DNA of 64,000 bases from Collinsella sp. (lineage in GTDB: Bacteria; Actinomycetota; Coriobacteriia; Coriobacteriales; Coriobacteriaceae): NCBI GenBank assembly GCA_019414445.1, contig DXMA01000005.1, positions 69,064 through 133,063 of the forward strand. The letters run 5' to 3'. A program made the position numbers and the translations under genes. Below are positions 54,246-61,268 of the stretch, piece by piece. The notes below the pieces were generated by a model. That model was not told the DNA's origin. It searched no databases and saw nothing but the letters and a program-made list of their open reading frames with translations. Numbering within the stretch: position 1 is the stretch's first letter; every line of letters begins with the position of its first letter.

Positions 54246-55328
54246 TTGTCTTTATCCCATCCTTTGCCTCGCGAGCTGACGCGCCCCGTGCATGTGGGCG
54301 GCGTGCAGATCGGTGGCGGCGCGCCGGTGGTGGTCCAATCTATGACCTGCACCGATACCGCTGATGCCCAGGCAACGCTTGCGCAAGTGTGCGCGTTGGC
54401 GCAGGCTGGCTGCGATATCGTGCGCGTGAGCGTGCCCTCCGAGGCCGCGCTTGAGGGCTTCCGCACCATCTGTGCCGAGTCTCCGGTGCCCATTGTCGCC
54501 GATATCCACTTTAACCATAAGCTCGCCATTGGTGCCGTTGAGGCCGGTGCCGCCAAGCTGCGCATCAATCCCGGCAATATCGGCGATTGGGCTAAGGTCG
54601 ATGCCGTCATCGATGCCGCGGGTGCCGCGGGCTGTGCGATTCGCATTGGCGTGAACGCGGGCTCGCTTGAGCAAGATATTGCCGAGCGCGACGACCTCAC
54701 GCAGCCCGAAAAGCTCGTGATGTCGAGCGAGCGCTTCGTCAAGCACTTTGAGGATCGCGGCTTTACGAACATTGTGCTTTCGGCCAAGGCCCATAGCGTG
54801 CAAACGACGTTCGATACCTATCGAGCCCTGTCACGTGAGATTCCCCACGTTCCGCTTCACCTGGGCGTGACGGAGGCGGGGACCAAGCTTCAGGGCACCA
54901 TCAAGAGCTCTGTAGGCTTGGGCATCTTGCTTTCCGAAGGCATCGGCGACACCATGCGTGTGTCGCTCACGGCCGATCCGGTTGAGGAGCCGCCGGTCGC
55001 CTGGGGAATTCTACAGTCGCTGGGCCTGCGTCGCCGTGGTCCCGAGATTGTCTCGTGCCCCACGTGCGCCCGCTGCCAGGTTAACCTCATTCCCATCGCC
55101 GAGGAGGTCACCGAGCGGCTTAAGAACTATTCCGCGCCGCTTTCGATTGCCGTCATGGGATGTGCCGTTAATGGCCCCGGCGAGGCTTCTGATGCCGACC
55201 TGGGCGTTGCTTGCGGACGTGGTCAGGCCTTGCTCTTTTCGCATGGCCAGATCATTGGTAAAGTAGCTGAGGACCAAATTGTCGACGCGCTTATGGCAGA
55301 GGTCGACAAGCTTATTGAGGAGAAATAA
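54246..55328 (+). CDS. ispG: 4-hydroxy-3-methylbut-2-en-1-yl diphosphate synthase
   Basis: Iron-sulfur enzyme, penultimate step of the MEP pathway. 360 residues. VVVQSMTCTDTADAQATLAQ and VADIHFNHKLA in the TIM barrel; the 4Fe-4S ligands sit in SCPTCARCQVNL and VMGCAVNGPGEASDADLG. TTG 54246 is chosen: GGGGAG lies eight bases before it and the frame upstream belongs to rseP. Confidence 0.95.
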   Translation: MSLSHPLPRELTRPVHVGGVQIGGGAPVVVQSMTCTDTADAQATLAQVCALAQAGCDIVRVSVPSEAALEGFRTICAESPVPIVADIHFNHKLAIGAVEAGAAKLRINPGNIGDWAKVDAVIDAAGAAGCAIRIGVNAGSLEQDIAERDDLTQPEKLVMSSERFVKHFEDRGFTNIVLSAKAHSVQTTFDTYRALSREIPHVPLHLGVTEAGTKLQGTIKSSVGLGILLSEGIGDTMRVSLTADPVEEPPVAWGILQSLGLRRRGPEIVSCPTCARCQVNLIPIAEEVTERLKNYSAPLSIAVMGCAVNGPGEASDADLGVACGRGQALLFSHGQIIGKVAEDQIVDALMAEVDKLIEEK

Positions 55329-57050
55329 ATGACCCGAGCAATGTATATGTCTAAGCTCTATGCGCCGACGCTTAAAGAGGATCCGGCGGACGCTGAGCTC
55401 GCCAGCCACCGCCTGCTGCTCCGTGCCGGCATGATCCGCAAGGAGGCCGCCGGTCTGTATTCCTACCTGCCGCTCGCATGGCGCTCGATTCGCAAGATTG
55501 AGAACATCGTGCGCGACGAGATGGACGCCGCCGGCGCCCAGGAGCTTATGATGCCCATTATGGTCGACGCCGAGTTGTGGCGTGAGTCCGGCCGTATCGA
55601 TGCCTATGGCAAGGAGCTTGTGCGCTTTGACGACCGTCATGGTCGCGAGTTCGTGCTGGGCCCCACGCACGAGGAGACCGTCACGGCCCTGGTGCGCAAC
55701 GAGCTGCGCTCCTATAAGCAGCTGCCAGTGAACCTCTATCACATCCAGGATAAGTTCCGCGACGAGTTCCGTCCCCGTTTTGGCCTGATGCGCGGTCGCG
55801 AGTTCATCATGAAGGATGCCTACAGCTTCTCCGCCACGCAGGAGAGCTTGCAGGAGGAGTATGACAAGATGAAGCAGGCCTACGCTAACATTTGCGAGCG
55901 CTGCTACATCAAGGCCTTGCCCGTCGTTGCCGACTCCGGCGAGATCGGTGGCGATACCTCCGTCGAGTACATGGCTTTGGCCGACGCCGGCGAGGCTTCT
56001 CTCGTCTATTGCGATGACTGCGGTTTTGCCGCCGATGATGAGGCTGCAAGCACCAAGGTCGTCGTGACTGAGGGTCCCGGTGACGGTACGCTTACCAAGG
56101 TCGAGACTCCGGGCATGGGCACCATTGAGGCCGTTGCTAAGTTCTTTGGGTTCCCCGAGAACGGCACGCGCAAGTCCCTGGCGCTCATCGATGCCGAGGG
56201 CAAGCCCGTCGTGGCCATCGTCCCGGGCGATCATGAGCTCAACGACTGCAAGGCCGAGCATGTCTTTGGCAAGGGTTATCGCATGATGACGGACGAGGAG
56301 CTTCAGACCTACGGTCTGCACAAGGGCTTTATCGGACCGGTTAACTTGCCCGAGGGCATCCGTCTGGTGTGCGACGAGAGCCTGCGCGAGTCCAAGCAGT
56401 GGGCCTGCGGTGCCAACGAGGTCGATTATCACTTTACCGGTGCCTGCCCCGAGCGCGACTTTACCGTCGATGAGTGGGCAGATCTGGTCACCGTCGTTGC
56501 CGGCGATCCCTGCCCGCACTGCGGCAAGCCGCTCTCTGCTGCTCGCGGCATCGAGGTCTCGCAGGTCTTCCAGCTGGGTACCAAGTATTCCGAGGCCATG
56601 GGCGCCACCTTTATGGACGAGGACGGCAAGGAGAAGCCGCTTATCATGGGTTGCTACGGCGTGGGCGTGTCCCGCTCGCTTGCTGCCGTCGTGGAGCAGC
56701 ACAACGACGAGCACGGTATCGTCTGGCCGGTTTCCGTTGCCCCGTACGAGGTCGCTGTGATTCCGCTCGATCCCAAGAAGGAGGAGTGCGCAACCGTCTG
56801 CGACCAAATCGTCGAGGGCTTGTGCGCCGAGGGTATCGAGGTCGTCGTCGACGACCGTGACGAGCGTCCCGGCTTTAAGTTTGCCGATAACGACCTTATG
56901 GGATTCCCGTATCAGGTGGTGCTTGGCAAGCGTGGCCTTAAGAATGGCACCGTTGAGCTCAAGGACCGTGCCACGGGCGAGCGCGAGGACGTGGCGATTG
57001 ACGAGGTCGTCGCCAAGGTTGCCGAGCTTGTTAAGGCGGCCCGCCGTTAA
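55329..57050 (+). CDS. proS: Prolyl-tRNA synthetase (bacterial type, with editing domain)
   Basis: 573 residues. Class II core in the N terminus (LLLRAGMIRKEAAGLYSYLP, LGPTHEETVTALVRNELRSY, FRDEFRPRFGLMRGREFIMK). An inserted YbaK-like editing domain at about 230-390 (GTIEAVAKFFGFPENGTRKS) removes mischarged Ala. Then CPHCGKPL and GCYGVGVSRSLAAVVEQ, and the anticodon domain at the end. ATG 55329 abuts the ispG stop. Confidence 0.96.
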   Translation: MTRAMYMSKLYAPTLKEDPADAELASHRLLLRAGMIRKEAAGLYSYLPLAWRSIRKIENIVRDEMDAAGAQELMMPIMVDAELWRESGRIDAYGKELVRFDDRHGREFVLGPTHEETVTALVRNELRSYKQLPVNLYHIQDKFRDEFRPRFGLMRGREFIMKDAYSFSATQESLQEEYDKMKQAYANICERCYIKALPVVADSGEIGGDTSVEYMALADAGEASLVYCDDCGFAADDEAASTKVVVTEGPGDGTLTKVETPGMGTIEAVAKFFGFPENGTRKSLALIDAEGKPVVAIVPGDHELNDCKAEHVFGKGYRMMTDEELQTYGLHKGFIGPVNLPEGIRLVCDESLRESKQWACGANEVDYHFTGACPERDFTVDEWADLVTVVAGDPCPHCGKPLSAARGIEVSQVFQLGTKYSEAMGATFMDEDGKEKPLIMGCYGVGVSRSLAAVVEQHNDEHGIVWPVSVAPYEVAVIPLDPKKEECATVCDQIVEGLCAEGIEVVVDDRDERPGFKFADNDLMGFPYQVVLGKRGLKNGTVELKDRATGEREDVAIDEVVAKVAELVKAARR

Positions 57051-57081
57051 TCGACGTTTCTGCTATTAGATGTAATTGCGG

Positions 57082-57126
57082 GACTGTTCCGTATCTCTCT
57101 TAGGAAGAGATGCGGAGCAGTCTATT
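57082..57126 (+). terminator. Terminator after proS
   Basis: Long stem GACTGTTCCGTATCTCT with AGAGATGCGGAGCAGTC (17 pairs, two G-U), then TATTTTG. It is 31 bases after the proS stop. Confidence 0.8.
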
Positions 57127-57157
57127 TTGTTGCGTGAATAAACTCGATGGGTAAAGG

Positions 57158-57191
57158 AAAACCCCACAGCCCATATGAGCTGCGGGGTTTT
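57158..57191. terminator. Bidirectional terminator between convergent operons
   Basis: AAAACCCCACAGC with GCTGCGGGGTTTT. On both strands the stem ends in a TTTT run. It ends the proS block from one side and the kinase gene from the other. Confidence 0.8.
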
Positions 57192-57226
57192 CTTGTGCCT
57201 CCGATGCGAAATAAATCGCTCAGATA

Positions 57227-57991
57227 TTACTGATAATCGACGACGTCGATCCAGTTCTTCAGGAACTCATCGTTCACGTTGCGCTTACGAGCGAGCTCGG
57301 AAGCGGCGACGATGCTCGTCCACTGACGCACGACCTGCATGGGCATGTCGGCGCGGTCGCAGTAGAGCTCCAGGTAGGCCTCGGCCTGATCCTTGCTGTT
57401 GAGGGCGAAGAGCAGGTAGGTGGTGGCAACGTCGGCAGCAGGGGAGCCCTGGGTGGCGTGTGCCCAGTCGCACACATAGAGCTGGCCGTCGTCGCCGACG
57501 ATGACGTTGGAGGGGTTGAAGTCGCCGTGGCAGACCTTGAACTCCTTGGTCATGCCGTCCAGACGCTCCTGAAGGTTGTAGCGCGTGGTGGCATTGAGCT
57601 GATCAAGGCTGTCGATCATGCGGGCGAACTTGTCGCGCTGACGGTTGAGCAGCGGGGAGGTGTAGCCGTGGATCTCGATTTGGAGGTCGACGAACATCTC
57701 GAGATACTCACCAAAGCGCTGGGGCTCGGCAGTCATCTTCTCGGCAAGGGTGGTGCCCGGAACCTTCTCGGTCACGAGCGCCCAGCCGTTGGCGTTCTCG
57801 AGCTGGGAAACCTCGAGAGCCTTGGGGCTGCGGATGCCGCACTCATTGATGCGGGCAAGATTCAAAGCCTCGTTGAACACGTCGGAGACAGGCTTGGTCT
57901 CGTTAAAGACCTTGACAATCTTGTCGCCCAGGTCGTAAACGACCTTGTTGCCACGGCGGACGAGCTCGGTCTTGGAATCGGGTAGCAGCAT
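57227..57991 (-). CDS. APH-family small-molecule kinase
   Basis: 254 residues with the aminoglycoside/choline kinase fold. The catalytic block is VCHGDFNPSNVIV (HGDxxxxN) followed by YVCDWAHATQGSPAADVA, where CDW supplies the magnesium Asp. An N-terminal ATP-binding region VVYDLGDKIVKVFNE is visible, with Lys in KIVKVF. The substrate is unknown; antibiotic resistance should not be assumed. ATG 57991 has GAAAGGATG upstream. It follows adhE in the same direction, 88 bases after its stop, with a strong hairpin between. Confidence 0.75.
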   Translation of the reverse strand: MLLPDSKTELVRRGNKVVYDLGDKIVKVFNETKPVSDVFNEALNLARINECGIRSPKALEVSQLENANGWALVTEKVPGTTLAEKMTAEPQRFGEYLEMFVDLQIEIHGYTSPLLNRQRDKFARMIDSLDQLNATTRYNLQERLDGMTKEFKVCHGDFNPSNVIVGDDGQLYVCDWAHATQGSPAADVATTYLLFALNSKDQAEAYLELYCDRADMPMQVVRQWTSIVAASELARKRNVNDEFLKNWIDVVDYQ

Positions 57992-58023
57992 GGTTGCATC
58001 CTTTCAACGATGCGATAGAAGCG

Positions 58024-58062
58024 ACGGCGGGGGTGTGTGAAACACCCGTGCACCCCCGCCGT
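58024..58062 (-). repeat. Inverted repeat between adhE and the kinase
   Basis: Arms ACGGCGGGGGTG and CACCCCCGCCGT, 12 perfect pairs with a 15-base loop that itself contains GGGTGTTTCACAC-type symmetry. No T-run follows on the minus strand, so adhE transcripts may pass through and be processed here. Confidence 0.6.
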
Positions 58063-58079
58063 TAAAAACCGTGCTAAAA

Positions 58080-60728
58080 CTAGCAGACGGCGTAGTCCTG
58101 AGGCTCGCGGCCGTAGTAGGCGTCCAGGTAGAGCTCCTTGATCTCGCTCATGAGCGGGTAGCGCGGGTTAGCGCCGGTGCACTGGTCGTTGAATGCCTGC
58201 TCGGTCATCTCGTCGAGGGTGTCGAGGAAGTACTGCTCGTCAACACCGTAGTCGGCGATGGTCTTCTTGACACCGATGAAGTCCTTGAGCTCCTCGAGCT
58301 TCGTGATGAAGTTCTCGAAGACCTCCTTGTCGTCCTTGCCCTCGATGCCGCAGTACTTGGCCATCTCGGCGTAGTTGTGCAGCGCGTTGGGGTAAGGATA
58401 CTGGGAGAACGTGCCCATCTTGACGGGAGCCTCGGCGGCGTTGTAGCGCATAACGCGGGTCAGGATGACGGCGTTGGCGAGGCCGTGGGGCAGGTGATGG
58501 AAGGCGCCGAGCTTGTGAGCCATGGAGTGGTTGAGGCCCAGGAAGGCGTTGGCGAAGGCCATGCCGGCCATGCAGGAGGCGTTGTGCATCTCCTCGCGGG
58601 CGTGCGGGTCCTTGGCGCCGTTCGTGAAGCTGGAGGGCAGGTTCTCGAAGACGAGCTTAGCAGCGCGCTCGGAGAGGCCCTTGGTGTAGTCGGAAGCCAT
58701 GATGGAGACGTAGGACTCGATGGCGTGGGTCATGACGTCGATGCCGGAGGCAGCGGTCAGGCCGCGCGGGGCGGTCATGCAGTTGTCGGCGTCGACGATA
58801 GCCATGTTGGGGAGCAGCGCGTAGTCGGCGAGCGGCCACTTGATGCCGGTCTCCTTGTCGGTGATGATGGCGAACGGCGTGCACTCGGAGCCGGTACCCG
58901 AAGAGGTCGGGACGGCGACGAAGTAGGCCTTCTTGCCCATCTCGGGGAAAGTGAAGATACGCTTGCGGATGTCCATGAAGTCCATGGCCATGTCCTCAAA
59001 CTTGCACTCGGGGTGCTCGTACATCATCCACATGATCTTGCCGGCGTCCATGGCGGAGCCACCGCCGACGGCGATGATGACGTCCGGCTCAAAGAGAGCC
59101 ATCTGCTTGGCGCCGCGACGTGCGCACTGCAGCGACGGATCGGGCTCGACGTCGTAGAAGCAGTCGTGGGCGATGCCCATCTCGTCGAGCTTGGCCTCGA
59201 TGGCGCGGGTGTTACCATTCTTGAAGAGGAACTGGTCGGTGACGATGAAGGCGCGCTTCTTGCCCATGACGGTACCGAGCTCGTCGAGGGCGACGGGCGT
59301 GGAACCCTTCTTGAAGTAGACCTTCTCGGGAGCGCGGAACCACAGCATGTTCTCACGGCGCTCGGCCACAGTCTTAACGTTGATCAAGTGCTTCACCCCA
59401 ACGTTCTCGGAGACGGAGTTGCCGCCCCAGGAGCCGCAGCCCAGGGTCAGAGACGGCTTCATGCCAAAGTTGTACAGGTCACCGATGCCGCCGTGCGAGG
59501 ACGGGGTGTTGATGACGATACGGCAGGCCTTCATGACGTGCTCGAACAGACTGATCTTCTCGGCCTGGGCGGGGTGCACGTACAGAGAGGCGGTGTGGCC
59601 CGGGCCACCGGCGAGCACCAGGTGCTCGGCCTTGTCGACGGCCTCCTGGAAGTCCTTGGCGTGATACATGGCCAGGACCGGGGAGAGCTTCTCGTGGGAG
59701 AACTCTTCCTTGGCGGGGTCGGTGGAGGTGACCTCGGCGATCAGGATCTTGGTCTTGGCGGGAACCTCGATGCCGGCGAGCTCGGCGATCTTGGCGGCAG
59801 CCATGCCGGGAATGCGGTGATCGAGGGCGCCGTTCTTGAACATGGCGGCACGCAGGGCCTCCATCTCGGCACCCTGCTTGACGAAGTAGCAGCCGCGCTT
59901 CTGGAACTCGGCCTTAACCTGGTCATAGATGGTGTCGATGACGGTCACGGACTGCTCGGAAGCGCAGATCATGCCGTTGTCGAAGGTCTTGGAGTGGATG
60001 ATGGAGTTGACGGCGAGCAGCACGTCGGCGGTGTCGTCGATGACGACCGGGGTGTTACCGGCGCCAACGCCCAAGGCGGGCTTGCCCGAGGAGTAGGCGG
60101 CCTTGACCATGCCCGGGCCACCGGTGGCGAGGATGATGTCGACGTCGCGCATGACCATGTTGGTCAGCTCGATGGAGGGGACATCGACCCAGCCGATGAT
60201 GCCCTCGGGGGCACCGGCCTTGACGGCGGCGTCAAGCACGAGCTTAGCGGCGGCGATGGTGCACTTGGCGGCAGCCGGGTGCGGGGAGATGATGATGGCG
60301 TTGCGGGTCTTCAGGCTGATCAGCGTCTTGAAGATCGCAGTGGAGGTGGGGTTGGTCGTCGGGATGACGGCGCCCACGATGCCGATGGGCTCGGCGATCT
60401 TGGTGATGCCGTAGGCCTCGTCGCGCTCCAGGACACCACAGGTCTTGGTGTTCTTGTAAGCGTTGTAGATGTACTCTGCGGCGTAGTGGTTCTTGATGAC
60501 CTTGTCCTCAAGAACGCCGCGGCCGGTCTCCTCGATGGCCATCTTCGCCAACGGGATACGAGCCTTGTTGGCGGCCATGGCGGCCTCATAGAAGATCTTG
60601 TCGACCTGCTCCTGCGTGTACGTAGCAAAAAGCGCCTGGGCCTCTCGCATCTGAGCGAGCTTAGCTTCAAGCGCCTCTACGTTGTCCACAATTGCGGGAG
60701 TAGTGTTTTCCGGTGACTTTTTCACCAT
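58080..60728 (-). CDS. adhE: Bifunctional acetaldehyde-CoA / alcohol dehydrogenase
   Basis: Reduces acetyl-CoA to ethanol in two steps, re-oxidising two NADH. 882 residues. Residues 1-440 form the aldehyde dehydrogenase half, with the catalytic Cys in NGMICASEQSV. Residues 450-882 form the iron-dependent alcohol dehydrogenase half: VGGGSAMDAGKIMW, GLNHSMAHKLGAFHHLPHG (metal-binding His) and CTGANPRYPL. AAGGAG precedes the ATG. Its codon usage is the most biased in the window (few rare codons), consistent with high expression. Confidence 0.97.
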   Translation of the reverse strand: MVKKSPENTTPAIVDNVEALEAKLAQMREAQALFATYTQEQVDKIFYEAAMAANKARIPLAKMAIEETGRGVLEDKVIKNHYAAEYIYNAYKNTKTCGVLERDEAYGITKIAEPIGIVGAVIPTTNPTSTAIFKTLISLKTRNAIIISPHPAAAKCTIAAAKLVLDAAVKAGAPEGIIGWVDVPSIELTNMVMRDVDIILATGGPGMVKAAYSSGKPALGVGAGNTPVVIDDTADVLLAVNSIIHSKTFDNGMICASEQSVTVIDTIYDQVKAEFQKRGCYFVKQGAEMEALRAAMFKNGALDHRIPGMAAAKIAELAGIEVPAKTKILIAEVTSTDPAKEEFSHEKLSPVLAMYHAKDFQEAVDKAEHLVLAGGPGHTASLYVHPAQAEKISLFEHVMKACRIVINTPSSHGGIGDLYNFGMKPSLTLGCGSWGGNSVSENVGVKHLINVKTVAERRENMLWFRAPEKVYFKKGSTPVALDELGTVMGKKRAFIVTDQFLFKNGNTRAIEAKLDEMGIAHDCFYDVEPDPSLQCARRGAKQMALFEPDVIIAVGGGSAMDAGKIMWMMYEHPECKFEDMAMDFMDIRKRIFTFPEMGKKAYFVAVPTSSGTGSECTPFAIITDKETGIKWPLADYALLPNMAIVDADNCMTAPRGLTAASGIDVMTHAIESYVSIMASDYTKGLSERAAKLVFENLPSSFTNGAKDPHAREEMHNASCMAGMAFANAFLGLNHSMAHKLGAFHHLPHGLANAVILTRVMRYNAAEAPVKMGTFSQYPYPNALHNYAEMAKYCGIEGKDDKEVFENFITKLEELKDFIGVKKTIADYGVDEQYFLDTLDEMTEQAFNDQCTGANPRYPLMSEIKELYLDAYYGREPQDYAVC

Positions 60729-60821
60729 TTGTGTCTCCTTGCGATCGGAGATTTACCCTACGTCTTGCATGATAGCAATAAATAATTCGGTGAGTGGTAA
60801 GATTCCTGTAAAAGGCACACT

Positions 60822-60849
60822 AAAACGCTTCAATAAACTGAAGCGTTTT
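60822..60849. repeat. Perfect inverted repeat upstream of adhE
   Basis: AAAACGCTTCA and TGAAGCGTTTT, 11 perfect pairs around a 6-base loop. It lies about 60-88 bases upstream of the likely adhE start point. It can be a protein operator or a small bidirectional terminator. Confidence 0.6.
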
Positions 60850-60919
60850 AACTATTTAACTAAAAGCCGAACGTCTTCTCCGGGCGAATTCCTAGTTTCC
60901 CCATGGCTATGGTGTGGAG

Positions 60920-60940
60920 TTTGTTCATTGTTTGTTCATT
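60920..60940. repeat. Tandem 11-bp repeat TTTGTTCATTG
   Basis: Two consecutive copies (the second lacks the final G), exactly one helical turn apart. It lies between the divergent adhE and surface protein genes. Confidence 0.55.
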
Positions 60941-61172
60941 AGGTCTTAGGAAATTAATGCACATCGATCAATTCTGGCTGGTCGTGACACTAATTTTTGC
61001 TCGTTTCTATTTCATGGCAATAAACGCGTTCTCTTGTCAGACAAAACACTGGTATTAAACTAAAACCAATGTGCCAGACAGTACATTCAGTAAGAGTGAA
61101 ATATATGCCTTTGCCTCTGGGTATTTTGTCGCCCTTTACCGGTTCATGTCAGTTGAGTAGAAAGGGCGGTTT

Positions 61173-61268
61173 GTGAGATTGCCACGCTGCAGGCGAGCTC
61201 TCGTTTGGCTCGTCTCTTTTTTGTTCGTGTTTAATACGATTCCTACGAGCGTATTTGCTGACGAATAG
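61173..61268 (+). pseudogene. Signal peptide piece of the surface protein, out of frame with the rest
   Basis: GTG start with AAAGGG upstream. The 31 codons give a classical signal peptide: basic MRLPRCRRA, a hydrophobic core LVWLVSFLFVF, and a cleavage-like SVFADE. A TAG stop then a TGA follow at once. The next frame (-1) carries the large surface protein, so one missing base between 61260 and 61268 would join them. Reads as a frameshift, natural or from assembly. Confidence 0.75.

Larger units (their letters stand above)
60729..61172. other. Regulatory spacer between adhE and the surface protein gene
   Basis: 444 bases without a recognisable gene and AT-rich for this genome. It holds a minus-strand TATCAT box (60769-60774) with a poor -35 for adhE, a perfect inverted repeat (60822-60849), a tandem repeat (60920-60940), and the palindrome TTGTCAGACAA (61034-61044). 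AAAGGG at 61161-61166 is the ribosome site of the surface protein gene. Confidence 0.75.

Noticed and set aside
55011..56807. Minus-strand open frame of 598 codons opposite ispG and proS
   Set aside because: Mirror of two well-supported genes on the plus strand. No family pattern, and it crosses a gene boundary.
57227..57991. Aminoglycoside resistance gene
   Set aside because: The APH fold and catalytic motif are present, but many such kinases act on sugars, choline or amino acids. Nothing in the sequence or context points to antibiotics.
58071..60716. Plus-strand open frame of 881 codons opposite adhE
   Set aside because: The adhE frame is unmistakable on the other strand. The opposing frame is open only because of strong third-position bias; its product is low in complexity (Val, Gly, Leu, Asp) and has no ribosome site or motif.
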